DNA of 25,854 nucleotides from Nemertoderma westbladi (lineage: Eukaryota > Xenacoelomorpha > Nemertodermatida > Nemertodermatidae), in contig JAUCBJ010004485.1 of the NCBI GenBank assembly GCA_032718475.1, forward strand, positions 1 to 25,854, written 5' to 3'. Below, in pieces: positions 1 to 11,500 of this stretch. Under the pieces are notes generated by a model. The model worked only from the letters and a program-made list of their open reading frames with translations. It had not been told where the DNA came from and did no database searches. Each line of letters opens with the position of its first letter. The first letter of the stretch is position 1. Made by a program: the position numbers and the translations under genes.

Positions 1-158
1 ATTTAATGTTTAGACATGTGGCCCTCTAGCGGGAGACCATTGCACTGATGGTGTCTGAAAGTCTCTCAAAAATCTCAACTTTTGCTCATATTGATACCTA
101 CAAATTTTCAACTTGGCAGCTTTAAATCCGACAAAGTTATTAGCATGTCAAAATCGTA

Positions 159-175
159 ACGACGACGACGACGAC

Positions 176-220
<45 letters not shown>

Positions 221-243
221 AACGACGACGACGACGACGACAA
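159..243. repeat. GAC trinucleotide microsatellite
   Basis: About 85 bases of GAC repeats with a few AAC interruptions, just beyond the end of the polymerase homology. The poly-arginine frame on the - strand is a by-product of the repeat. Confidence 0.95.
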
Positions 244-317
244 CTATTTGCATAAATTGACCCACCCCCTAACAGTGTCAATTCGCTAAGGCTCCGCCAA
301 CTTCGTGGCTCGCCCCA

Positions 318-1040
318 CATATCCAATTTAGCCAAATCCAAGACAGTACTACCAATAAATATAGGCTTATCGAGAGTTACAGAGTCTTTCACTAATAAAT
401 GTCCCGATAATGTATTATTGTATATTATAAATTGTTCATGATTAATACGATTTACCAATTGATGCATTTATCATTGCTATTTGCGATACGAAAGTTACAT
501 CGATCTCTTATCTTTTCTATTGATTTGCCAAATAACGAATTATTGAGCAATTTCGCGACAGCTGTTTCAATATAACTTTTTGCTAGTCGCCTTTGATTAA
601 TATTAAAATCGATGTAATTTTTAAATACAAATTCTTGTTGAAAAGAATATAATTTATGTAGTTTAGTAACAATTAATCCATGTTTTATATAAAATTTTAA
701 CAGTTTCAAATGTAAATGATAAAACTCTTTATCAATTGTGTCTTAGCATGAGTTTTGGTATAGGCATCCTATATTTACGGGAGGTACCTCTTTGTATCGA
801 CAAGTTATTAAATTGTTCCCGCATATAAGGCGAAAGCATTGATTCATTTATACTTAAATGCTCGGGGGCTAACGGCAATTGTAATGTTTGATCGTGAATA
901 GCCTTGGGATAATTTAAATCACATATTAAAAAATATCCAGTAGATCCCTCAATGTCTAAATCTACCAAGTACTCGATTAGTTTTTCTGGTATTGCATTCT
1001 CTAAGTGTTTAATACTTACTTCGTTCCTGTAATGCGAGTT
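318..1040 (-). pseudogene. Polinton/Maverick-type family B DNA polymerase relic
   Basis: Three - strand segments read in the order expected for the palm of a protein-primed family B DNA polymerase of the Polinton/Maverick (adintovirus-like) group. The first (about 1040-735) carries a motif-A region with DLNYP at about 906-920, followed by HDQ and PLAPE. The second (about 745-452) carries NNSLFGK, the motif-B signature, preceded by a YIDFN segment. The third (467-318) carries KPIFIGSTVLDLAKLDMW, the segment usually found before motif C. Frames change between segments 1 and 2 and between 2 and 3, and a stop follows segment 1. The motif-C TDTD region, the exonuclease domain and all other Polinton genes are absent. 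It is therefore a dead fragment. The family call rests on motif order and remembered family patterns, not a search. Confidence 0.8.
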
Positions 1041-1384
1041 GTTCTTGCTGTGTAAGGTGGTGAAATTGTTGTTTGTTCCGGGGAATGTTCTTATAAAGGC
1101 CCGAGATGCGTTGTTGTAGGTCATCCAAATCCAACTCGGTGGATCGAATGGCTTCCGGGGCTTTGTGTTTAACTGTGTCTGGGAAGGGAATTCGTGGGAG
1201 GCCGTGAATAAAGTTCGCTTGAATAAAAGCCTGTGGCCGAAATATACCTTACTTATCAATTTTTCAACGTTACCGAAAGGTCAGCTCTATCACTTTATTT
1301 AATTTTAATTATGTATACAACGGTAACAAGGGCGCGCCATTATTTAATAAATATTATAACTTTTGTTGGGCACAGTTTTTCGAG

Positions 1385-1720
1385 GGTAGAGGGGCCGGGG
1401 GTATAGGGGCCGGGGGTACAGGGGCCGGGGGTACAGGGGCCGGGGGTACAGGGACCGGGAGTACAGGGGCCGGGGGTACAGGGGCCGGGGGTACAGGGGC
1501 CGGGTGTACAGGGGCCGGGGGTAGAGGGCCCGGGGGGTACAGGGGCCGGGGGTACAGGGGCCGGGGGTACAGGGGCCGGGAGTACAGGGGCCGGGGGTAC
1601 AGGGGCCGGGGGTACAGGGCTCGGGGGTACAGGGGTCGGGGGTACAGGGGCCGGGGGTACAGGGGCCGGGGGTACAGGGCTCGGGAGTACAGGGGCCGGG
1701 GGTACAGGGGCCGGGGGTAC
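1385..1720. repeat. G-rich 15-bp minisatellite
   Basis: About 22 tandem copies of a 15-base unit, consensus GGGGCCGGGGGTACA, with single-base variants and one extra G near 1530. Closely spaced runs of four or five G on the + strand suggest G-quadruplex potential. Because 15 is a multiple of three, the - strand reads through as a PPAPV/PGPCT frame, which has no other coding support. Confidence 0.93.
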
Positions 1721-1730
1721 TAACTTCACA

Positions 1731-1849
1731 TCCTTGCTTACTTAAAATACGTCATCTAATGGAATGTGGAGTCCCCCGTTAACGCCATGAATGACTTTAT
1801 GAAGAAACTAATAAATAATACTTCTGCCGCGGTCTTCTCGCGCGTTTCT
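1731..1849. other. unannotated spacer
   Basis: Non-repetitive AT-rich sequence between the minisatellite and the TIR element. I see no exon, promoter or RNA gene. Confidence 0.5.
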
Positions 1850-3385
1850 GTTCAAAGTGTCGAAAAAAAGTCAAAGGGTCTAAAAAAAGTCTAATTTTAA
1901 TATTATGCTACTTTCCCACTACAACATCGTTTATTGTTTTTGGTTAGAAAAGGCATTTCCTGTAACCGGTCTCCTTTCCCTCAATTGGTAACAACATTGT
2001 TTATTGTTGTTGGTTATAAAAAGCCGTTTCTGTAACCTGCTCCTTTCCCTTTATTGGTAACAACATCGTGTATTGTTTTGGTTAGAATAACGAGCCACTG
2101 TAACCTGCTCCTTTCCCTTAATTTGTTAAACTTCCAGTCTTTCATTTATCTGAAAAATTTAACTGTAACCTGCTTTTATTGACTTTCGTTTATTGTTTTG
2201 GTTAGAAAAATGAGCCACTGTAACCTGCTCCTTTCCCTTTATTGGTAACAATATCGTGTATTGTTTTGGTTAGAAAAATGACCACTGTAACCTGCTCCTT
2301 TCCCTTTATTGGTTACAACATCGTTTATTGTTTTGGTTAGAAAAAGCCTTACTGTAACCTGCTCCTTTCCCTTTATTGGTAACAACTTCGTGTATTGTTT
2401 TGGTTAGAAAAATGAGCCGTTTCTGTAACCTGCTCCTTTCCCTTTATAGGTAACAACATCGTGTATTGTTTTGGTTAGAAAAAGCCGTTTCTGTAACCTG
2501 CTCCTTTCCCTTTATTGGTAACAACATCGTGTATTGTTTTGGTTAGAAAAAGCCGTTTCTGTAACCTGCTCCTTTCCCTCAATTGGTAACAACATTGTTT
2601 ATTGTTGTTGGTTAGAAAAAGCCGTTTCTGTAACCTGCTCCTTTCCCTTTATTGGTAACAACATCGTGTAATGTTTTGGTTAGAAAAAGCCGTTTCTTTA
2701 ACCTGCTCGTTTCCTTCAATGAATAACAACATCGCTTATTGTTTTGGTTAGAAAAAGCCGTTTCTGTAACCTGCTCCTTTCCCTCAATTGGTAACAACAT
2801 TGTTTATTGTTGTTGGTTAGAAAAAGCCGTTTTTGTAACCTGCTCCTTTCCCTTTATTGGTAACAACATCGTGTATTGTTTTGGTTAGAAAAAGCCGTTT
2901 CTGTAACCTGCTCCTTTCCCTTTATTGGTAACAATATCGTGTATTGTTTTGGTTAGAAAAAGCCGTTTCTGTAACCTGCTCCTTTCCCTTTATTGGTAAC
3001 AACATCGTGTATTGTTTTGGTTAGAAAAAGCCGTTTCTGTAACCTGCTCCTTTCCCTTTATTGGTAACAACATCGTGTATTGTTTTGGTTAGAAAAAGCC
3101 GTTTCTGTAACCTGCTCCTTTCCCTTTATAGGTAACAACATCGTGTATTGTTTTGGTTAGAAAAAGCCGTTTCTGTAACCTGCTCCTTTCCCTTTATTGG
3201 TAACAACATCGTGTATTGTTTTGGTTAGAAAAAGCCGTTTCTGTAACCTGCTCCTTTCCCTTTATTGGTAACAACATTGTTTATTGTTCCGTCTCTGTAA
3301 CGTGCTTTATCTTATTATTGTTCATCATTGTTGTTTCTCCTATGAAAAGTCTTTTAGACCTTGTGACTCTTTCGACCCTTTGATC
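1850..3385. mobile_element. TIR element filled with a 68-bp satellite array
   Basis: The satellite block is bracketed by matching inverted ends. The left end (1850-1891) reads GTTCAAAGTGTCGAAA...GTC. The reverse complement of the right end (3349-3385) reads GATCAAAGGGTCGAAA...GAC. They align over about 37-42 bases with few mismatches and two short gaps. Weaker similarity continues outward, through TTTC and a CCGCGGT/CACCGT patch, to about 1821 and 3415. No target-site duplication could be fixed and no transposase is present, so it is a non-autonomous or fold-back-like element. It lies upstream of the first recognised Ig exon, probably in an intron. The ends differ from those of the G-tract elements near 15.4, 18.9 and 21.0 kb. 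Confidence 0.7.
1909..3306 (+). repeat. 68-bp tandem satellite, about 20 copies
   Basis: Repeated unit of about 68 bases. It starts at TAACCTGCTCCTTTCCCTTT, continues through a GGTAACAACATCG block and TTGTTTTGGTTAGAAA, and ends GCCGTTTCTG. Unit starts fall near 2033, 2101, 2426, 2494, 2561, 2836, 2904, 2972, 3040, 3108, 3176 and 3244. Left-hand copies are more diverged, with indels and a TGAGCCACTG variant; copies from about 2830 onward are nearly uniform. No unit-specific spacers are present. Diverged monomers recur near 15.53, 16.29, 18.98 and 21.12 kb. Confidence 0.95.
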
Positions 3386-3494
3386 TGAAATCCACGATTC
3401 ACGGTGCCTTTCTTACACCTTTGTCGATGGGTTCTAGCCAGACAATTTTTTTTGGTCTCAACCCTATTGTGACTTTATATTATTTTTCTCATAG

Positions 3495-3626
3495 GAAATC
3501 GGCTCTGCGGTGTATAAATGTAAAGCAACTAATCCAGCTGGGATTGCTTCTAGCACAGTGGAATTAACTATTGAGAAGTCAAAGGCATCAGAAAATAAAA
3601 TCCTCGCTCCTAAATTCACTCAACAG
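3495..3626 (+). CDS. giant titin-like Ig protein, exon A (internal, partial gene)
   Basis: Internal coding exon of 132 bases (44 codons, phase 0 at both ends). The acceptor is a T-rich tract ending CTCATAG at 3488-3494; the donor is CAG|GTAAAT at 3627. It encodes the C-terminal half of an I-set Ig domain, with YKCKATNPAGIASS containing the F-strand Tyr-x-Cys, a short linker, and then APKFTQQ, the A-strand opening of the next Ig domain. Joining to the exon at 4295 in frame gives APKFTQQ-VRPQL, a continuous Ig A/B region, which supports both boundaries. The N-terminal half of the first Ig domain must lie upstream; I found no matching exon in 1-3494. The gene resembles titin, twitchin or UNC-89/obscurin family proteins, but which orthologue is unclear. 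Confidence 0.88.
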
Positions 3627-4294
3627 GTAAATATATTTAACTGTTTAACTGATAAATATTATATACAAACACATGGTAACATGGTAATTTTAATTTTAAT
3701 AATGTTATTATATTAATTTGGGAGTAACATAATAATGTTATCTTTTACCTTATGTCAGTACTGCAGTACAGCAGTAAACTAAAGTAAAGTAAATTTTCTT
3801 CGGCCGTTAGGCCAGGAATTACGCACAAAGTCTGACGACTTATTTCCAGAACGGTCCCCCCAGAATTATACTCCCCAGAGGAAGCTCCAGTACTCATATA
3901 GGTACCATTTAAGGATACAAGGCATAGATTCGCCCTGGCTAGACGATTCAAAGCATTCGTGCCGACACGAAAATTGCCCTGTCCCCCGAGCGTGGTTTGA
4001 ACCCACGACCTCCGAGAGATGTGAATTCAATGCAACCACTATACCAAGGAAGGTGGGCCCCTATCTGAAATATTGTGTCAATAAATTAGAACACAAAAAT
4101 CGTGTGGTATGTTGAAGAAACAATCATTGATTGAGTGGGAAAAAAGTAATGAGTTGTTAATTAATTGTCATTTAATTAATTGTCATGTCATTTATTTTAG
4201 TTAATTTCAGTTTAAACATACATAATTATCGTTGAATATTCTGATTTAATAAATATGCCGATGCTTTTCATTGTAAATTACTTTCGCCTTTTAG
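3627..4294 (+). other. intron between Ig exons A and B
   Basis: GT...AG intron (GTAAAT donor, CGCCTTTTAG acceptor), phase 0. It contains the antisense SINE at about 3778-4066. The remaining AT-rich sequence shows nothing else recognisable. Confidence 0.85.
3778..4066 (-). mobile_element. tRNA-derived SINE, copy 1
   Basis: On the - strand, TTGGTATAGTGGTTGCA (4031-4048) fits an RNA polymerase III A box. GGGTTCAAACC (3994-4004) fits a B box about 35 bases downstream. No cloverleaf can be drawn because the anticodon arm does not pair, so this is a tRNA-derived head rather than a tRNA gene. The body continues toward lower coordinates and ends in a TTTAC-type repeat near 3778-3795. The head and the adjoining CAGGGCA..TTTTCGT segment recur at 24130-24212. 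It lies in intron 3627-4294 of the Ig gene, antisense to it. The 3' limit is approximate. Confidence 0.75.
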
Positions 4295-4679
4295 GTTCGC
4301 CCGCAATTAGATTCTGGGAACGCCCTTTTCGTAGCCAAAGTTCGCGGTGATCCCTTTCCTGAGGTCTCCTGGTTCATTAACGGTAACAAGTTAACCGCGA
4401 CTCCTGATGATTACATAATGACAGTAGATACCGCGGATGGATCAATTTCTCTCTTTGTGAGGGGCATACAGAGTTATGGGAACGCGGAATACAAGTGCAG
4501 AGCCGTCAATGATGTCGGCATAGCTAGCAGTACAGTCGAACTAATGGTAGACCCCAAAGGACCTAAACCAGTTAGAAGTATCGACACTGACATGGTCGAA
4601 GGGATTCCGCCGAAGTTCATACAACCTATAGTCCCCCAAGTAGAGGGAGATGTAGCTCACTTTAGTGGCACTGTTACAG
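4295..4679 (+). CDS. giant titin-like Ig protein, exon B (internal)
   Basis: Coding exon of 385 bases; acceptor CTTTTAG at 4288-4294, donor ACAG|GTGTGT at 4680, leaving phase 1. It completes the Ig domain opened in exon A: VSWFING carries the C-strand core Trp and AEYKCRAVNDVG the F-strand Tyr-x-Cys. It then starts another Ig domain with PPKFIQPIVPQVEG and stops within its B-C region (GTVTG). The split codon G|GA joins to exon 5569 to give GTVT-G-DPRPSIEW, the usual VxGxPxPxxxW pattern, which fixes both splice sites. The role is inferred to be part of a rod of Ig domains binding sarcomeric or cytoskeletal partners. No signal peptide or transmembrane segment is seen. Confidence 0.9.
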
Positions 4680-5568
4680 GTGTGTTTCTATTCATACCAA
4701 ATAAGGTTACATACCGTTTTTTTAACTCAGTATTAACAGTACAGTCTGCAGTTTATTGTAGGTAGATTGCTATAAATTGTCGTTAAGAGTTAGATTGTTT
4801 TACATTGATGTGGTCATATTATTTCTTATGTGAATGGATTTCAACCAAATAGATCAACACGCTACTTAGAAGGAATTGAGTAAGCAAGTTTATAAAGAGC
4901 TTAAAAAAAGCTCATAGAATACCAGAAGTAAACGTTTCTGGCATTGGTAGCTCAGGTACTCACGCCAGATGGTTTAACAGAAAGATGGAGGAACAACGTA
5001 TATCCATAGATTTTACCGCTATTATTTAGTTGCACAATTATAATATTTCTCCGATATGTTTCAATGTAATTTTTTAAAATCACAATAACATTGATAAATG
5101 TTCAAATATTAGCCTTTACTACTAATTTTAGAAATAAATAAAACTGAATTAATTATTTAGATCCTTAATCCGACTTGGTGTATTTCCCCAGAACCCTCCA
5201 AACTCGATTAATTTTGGAAACCATATCATTAGCATTTGGAATTTATGAGTAATAAAATTACATTAATTTTAACGATAATTTAAAATATACATAATAATAC
5301 ATAAAAATCATTAATAAAAAGCTTTATTAATCTTCTCCTTTTTCCAATAGATTTGAAAAAACATTAATTATTCTAAAGAAAGGCCTATGAATTCATTACT
5401 CAAGAGTCAAGGGGACAAATTTTTCGTCATTGCAAAATTAAATGTACTTCTGGTCTCTCTATATGTAATGTTACATTTTATTGTATATCAAAGAATATTT
5501 GTTATGTTCTGTTTTTTTTTTGCAGAATCTACTGGAAATTATATATTTGATTAATATCTGTATTTTAG
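4680..5568 (+). other. intron between Ig exons B and C
   Basis: Phase-1 GT...AG intron, AT-rich, with no gene or repeat family recognised. The chosen acceptor, TGTATTTTAG at 5568, restores the Ig reading frame. A stronger-looking acceptor (T-tract plus TGCAG, ending 5525) lies 43 bases upstream; using it would bring in an in-frame TAA about ten codons later. Confidence 0.8.
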
Positions 5569-8500
5569 GAGATCCTCGACCCAGTATAGAATGGACTATG
5601 AATGGAGATCCTGTCCCGGATACCGATACGTTTATACGAGAACACACGGTAGACGGTCGGGTTAGTCTCACCGTTTCCGAGATACAGAAGTATGGAGCGG
5701 CGGATTACGTTTGCAAAGCGCGAAATCGGGCCGGCACCGCCTCCAGTCGGGTCCAGCTGTCGATGGAACCGTCGGAGACCGATCGACGCGGTCGTCTGCA
5801 CTCCGACGACGCTCTCCGTGGAATGCATCCCCCTCGATTTGTTAAACAAGTGACTCCGCGATTAGAGTCCGCTGGTTCTGCTATAGTTCTAGAAGCTCAG
5901 GTTGTCGGGCAACCAACTCCTAATATAGTTTGGACGATGTTCGGTAGGCCTATACTCCCAGCGGCCTCGATTAACTTGGAGGAGCGGCGACTCGAAAACG
6001 GCGTCGTCCAACTGATAATAACACGTCCTGACGAGGTCGGCGACACACCGATCTGCTGCACGGCAGAGAACCAAGTCGGTTCATGTTCGTCTCAGTTGGA
6101 TTTATTAATAGATCACGAACCGCGATACCCTCCGGAAGTGCGTACGGCGATGGCTGTCGGCAATGGTAAATCTCCACCCAGATTCGTGAACATTAAATAT
6201 TACAACGTTGGAAAAACTATTGCAAAACGAATGCAACCGCCCACATTCGATGCCCCTCTGACTTTGTCACCCACCGATCACAATATTATCGAATTACAAG
6301 GACGAGTTTCTGGGGAACCGTTTCCTGTTTTGCGATGGTGTATCGATGGTCAACCGATATACGATGGCGGGGATTTCTATATCGAGGGCGATGAGTTCGG
6401 AAACTGTTGTCTCTTTGTTGAGAATGCCGACAGGTACGGGAACGCTCAGTACTCTTGCATCGCCGAGAATCCGGCGGGAACAGCCATGAGTAAGGTAGAC
6501 CTTATTTCTCAGATGGAATCCCCCAGTGATGCAGTCGAATTCCCAACTACAATGGAGTTTGACATGCCTCCTGCTAACACAGAACCGCCAAAATTCTTAC
6601 AACAGATTGCGCCAAATATTGAAGGTCGTCTTGCTACTTTTAAATGTATTATCTCTGGTAAGCCTTTTCCGACTGTCACATGGTATAAAAATGGTAAGAT
6701 TGTAGAAAATTCTGATGATTTTTCAATTCATCGAGGAGCCGATGGCCTATGTTCTCTAGTTGTCAATGATGTCCATCGGTATGGTTCTGCTGAATATACT
6801 TGCCAGGCCGTCAATACGGTTGGTCGCGCTACCAGCACCATCGAAATTACAATAGAAACGCCACCACTTAGTCCTAGAATGCTAACAACCCCGTTGTTCG
6901 TCAATGAACTGAAACCTATTGTTGATTTGATCAATGACGAGGCCGAGATTGAGGGTCGCATAGAATGTGATTCAACTCCCACAATCTCTTGGTATCGCAA
7001 CGGGCGATTGATTCAGTCAGATGAGGATTTTGATATTTTATACTCACCCATTGATGGAAGAGTCAAAGTTTCTGTTCACAACGCCCATAAATATGTTTCA
7101 TCGCAGTTCACATGCACTGTAGGCAATGCAGCTGGAACTGTTAGCTCCAAAGTCATTCTTTACATGACGTCACCTACCAAGCCTCGTATATCTTCATTAT
7201 ATCGCCCACCAAGATTTATCTCGGAGATTCATACAAAGTTGGAGGGAAATTCAGTTACATTTGAGTTACAGGTGGAAGAACCAGAAGATCAATCCGCCAT
7301 TCCTAAAGTTACTTGGTACATCGACGGGAAGGTAATCACACCAGAGAATAGAGATTTCCGTGTTAAGACTCAACCAAAAGGCGTTCATTCTCTTATTGTT
7401 AAACATGTTTCTCAATATCCAAGGAATGATTACAAAGCAGTGGCTGAGACTGAGTCAGGACGGAGTGAAATTGAAGTTCACTTTGATTTAGAAGAATTTT
7501 TACGAAATGAGAAATCAAAGTCTGCAAGAGATGAATGCGCGCCAACATTTAAACAACAAATCATTCCCACAATTACTGATACATTGGCGACACTCCATGC
7601 GGTTATTTATGGTAAACCTGAACCAACCATTAGATGGTTTAGAGATGGGGTCCCAATTATAACTGGAGGAGATTTTGACATTGAGAGAACAAGTGATGGT
7701 CAGTGTTCATTACAAATTGTGAACATAAATAAACATGACCACATAGAATTCATTTGTGAAGCTAGTAATAATTTAGGAATTGCAAATAGTGCATTAAAAT
7801 TATTTGTTAACCCAATTGAGGATGTTGAACCTCCGAAATTTATCCAACATATTGTCCCGAATGTAGAGGGTTCTACAGTTTTATTTTGCGGTATTATATC
7901 AGGTAATCCGAGACCTTCTGTTTCCTGGTTTATGAATGATAAAAGGTTGGTAAGTGGTGGAGATTTTACTGTTGCCACAGATGGAAGTAGCAACGTTAAG
8001 CTTGAAGTTGTAGACTTTCAGAGGTATGGCAGTGTTGAATATAAGTGCAAACTCGAAAATTCTGCTGGATCTGCTACAAGCGCCGTTGATCTAGAGCTAG
8101 ACAAAGAAGAAGACATTACAGAACCCCCGCCACGAACATTTGAAGAACCGCCCCAATTCACTGAAGAAGTTAGACCAGTAATGGTTGGACGTAATGCTGA
8201 GTTCCATTGCAGAGTTACTGGTATTCCTAAACCGACCCTTACTTGGTCTATTAATGACGTGCCAATACGGCCTAGTCCTGGCATGCGCATGAGAACATTG
8301 CCAGATGGATCTAACATGTTGGAAATACTGAACATTCAAAAATATCAAAATTCTTCAATTACATGCACAGCTGATAATCTGATGGGATCTGCTGTTAGTG
8401 TCGTTCAAATAGAACCTGAGGAAGCCGAGAAACCATTAATCGAAATTGAGAAACCGTCTTTTGTGTCTCCATTGGAAGCTTTTATAACTGACAACTGTGC

Positions 8501-11500
8501 AGTTTTAAGAGCCAAAATATGTGGGATACCGAAACCAACAGTGGAATGGTCTATTGATGGCCATCCTCTCCCACAATCTCGTGATTTCATAAGAACACAT
8601 CGTGAGGATGGATTTGTTTCTCTTTGTGTCCGGGATATTCACAAACATGGCAGTGGAGAATACAAATGTGAATTGACCAACATTCATGGAAGTGCAACAA
8701 GTGTTTATAACCTTGATGTTTCCATGGAAACAGATGAAAGTCAGCCAAGTAAGCGAAAATCGGACATTGTCGAGGATGAGCTTAAAGTTAAATCGCAAAA
8801 ACGTGAAATTAGTGAACAAAAAATATATATTTCACCAAATAAAGAAAATCAGAATGCTGCTCCATCTATTCACATTGGCCAATATATGCCAATATTTGAA
8901 TATCCAATCACATCTACAAAAGACAATGACAGGGTCACATTGACTGCAGTTGTAGATGGTCAACCGCCTCCAGATATAATATGGTATATGAATAACCGAG
9001 AAATTAATAACACTAATGACTTCAAAATAGCTCCTTTAAGAGAAAAACATTCCACACTAACTATATCTTCTATCACAAAATTTGGATCTTCTGAATTTAA
9101 ATGTGTAGCTAAGAACTCGATAGGTGAAGCAAGTAGTTCATTGAATATAACAGTAGATGACCCCGATGATGAATTGATTGACTTAAGTTATTTATTAGAA
9201 GGGCCACGTCCATCAGACAGTCTAAAACGAAGAGCGCAATCACCACCTGTTGACAAACCAAAGGATGAGAAGGAAGCTAAGGAAGAAGTTGAAGAATTGA
9301 AGCACCACCAACCTAAACAGCAGAAGGTAAAGCCAAATGATATTTCCCCAGAGTTTCAAGAGCACTTAACTGCCTCAAAGAAGGATGATATATCTGCTAT
9401 TGTTACTGGCCGAATTATTGGAATGCCAAAACCAAGTGTGAAATGGTTCGTTGACGATAAACCAATCATAGATGACAACGATTTTAAAACCAATCACGCT
9501 GCAAATAATGTGTTAACATTATTGGTGCAAAATCCAAGCAGTTGGGGATTAGCTGAGTTTAAATGTGTAGCATCTAACAGATCTGGGGAAACTGTATCAA
9601 CCCTGAAACTTCCCCATATGGCGGGTCTACAGGATGTTGCCTTGAGAAATACCGATGAATTAAATAAACAGCGTATTAAATTTCGTTCTGAACTTAAACA
9701 ATTACAAAAATTAGACAAAGTTTTCATTAAAGGTATTTTGAAATTTCATCCTGAACACACAGAATGGTATGTAAATAAATCCAGGATTACACCAGGTGCG
9801 GATTTTATTTTGGATTACAATAAAACTGAGATGTGTGTTACGTTGGGTATAAGCAATTTTAAGAAATATAATGGAATGAAATTCACATGTGTTTCCACTT
9901 CAGAAAAAAGTCTATCGAAATCGGAATTTGTATTAAATATTGAGGATTCTAAAGATTCAACTGACACTGACGCCACATCATTGCATCCCAACTCAAGCAA
10001 TAAAAATCGGAGCGTTACATTTGCCGACGATCAAGTAACACCTACGAACAAGGTTCAGACAAAAGAACCTGACCAAAGCGAGGGTGAACCAAAGGGGGAA
10101 GTGCAAGAAAGTCCTGCCAAATTAAAAGAAGGAGAACCAATGTTTCAACAGCATCTTCAATGCAATGTCAGAAACAACAGGGCAGAGTTTACCGGGAAAG
10201 TTCTTGGTTTTCCCTTTACAAAAGTGACCTGGTTTAGAAATGGTGCGGAAATATATGATGCAGGAGATTTTTTGATTGACAATCTTTCTGATGGTACTGT
10301 GTATCTTGAAGTCGATCATTTCAATATGCATGGTGATGGTAAATATGAATGCGTTGTCGAAAACAGTCAAGGCAAGGTTGTTTCCAGTTTCGTCATTCCG
10401 AGAGGTAAAGTTGTAGAGGATGTAACAATGGAAGAAGGTTTGAAAAACATTAAGAGTAGAAAAATTAAACCAAAGGCAAAGGGCGATGAACTCTCTGATG
10501 ATGCTGAATTTGAACCTAAACAAAAACAAATACGGGTTGGTAGTAAAGATAAACATAGTGATGATAATGAAGTTATTGCGGTTGATGTAATGGAATTGGC
10601 AGCCAGTGTCACCGAACCCCGAGCGGATCATGAAGAAAAGCATGAACCCAAGCCCGAAACTCTCAAAAAGAAGTCAAAAGGTACAGGATTGAAGAAAAAG
10701 AAGACATCCATAACACCAGAGGAAAATCTAGACATGGACAAATTAGATGAAATTCCTATTTCCGAGCAAGTTTTGGACTCACAGTCTGATCCAAAACGTA
10801 AACTGGAAAGTAAAGGGTTAGATAAGACAACCCAAGAAACTAAACCAGAAAAAATTAAAAAGAAATCGGAAGATACTGTTTTAGAAAAGAAGAAGAAATC
10901 ATCAATAACACTGGATGATAAACCTGATATAACAGATTTAGACAAAACAGATAAACTACCTGTTGATCAACAAGTGTTAGATACAGAGTCACCCACAGTA
11001 CATGAGCCAGAAATTGGAGCTGCTGAAAAGAAACCACAAGAAAGTAAACCAGAAAAAATTCAAAAAAAGCCAAAAGATACAGTTTTGGACAAGAAGAAAA
11101 AAACAACAATAACACCAGATGATAAACTACAGATATCAGATTTAGATAAACCAGATAAACTACCTGTTGATCAAAAAGTGTCAGATACCGAGTCGGCCAC
11201 AGTACATGAACCAGAAATTGGAGCTTCTGAAAAGAAACCACAAGAAACGAAAGCAGAAAATCTGAAGAAGAAGCTAAAAGATACAGTTATTGACAAGAAG
11301 AAGAAAACATCCATAACACCAGATGAAAAACCACAGATATCAGATTTAGATAAATTGGATGAAGTACCTGTTGATGAAAATATGTTTGATACAGAGACGC
11401 CTGCAATACATGAACCAGAAATTGGAACATTTGAAAAGAAACCACAAGAAACTAAACCAGAAAAACTAAAGAAGAAGCCAAAAGATACAGTTGTTGACAA

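Noticed and set aside
108-300. Poly-arginine frame on the - strand
   Set aside because: Product of the GAC microsatellite running on from the polymerase relic.
1340-1729. Proline-rich PPAPV/PGPCT frame on the - strand, collagen-like
   Set aside because: It is a translation of the 15-bp minisatellite with a mid-array phase slip; no flanking coding sequence.
1909-3306. CRISPR-like array of regularly spaced repeats
   Set aside because: The whole 68-bp unit is repeated, there are no unique spacers, and the genome is eukaryotic.
3985-4057. Functional tRNA gene
   Set aside because: A and B boxes are present, but the anticodon and acceptor stems do not pair and a SINE body is attached. The same applies at 24130-24212.
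5481-5568. Upstream 30-residue extension of the giant open frame starting at an ATG
   Set aside because: It lies before the acceptor needed for continuity with the Ig domain begun at 4609. The hydrophobic stretch looks like a signal peptide but splits an Ig domain.
8686-8943. Alternate + strand frame within the Ig exon
   Set aside because: It overlaps the giant Ig frame with no domain features; a shadow frame.
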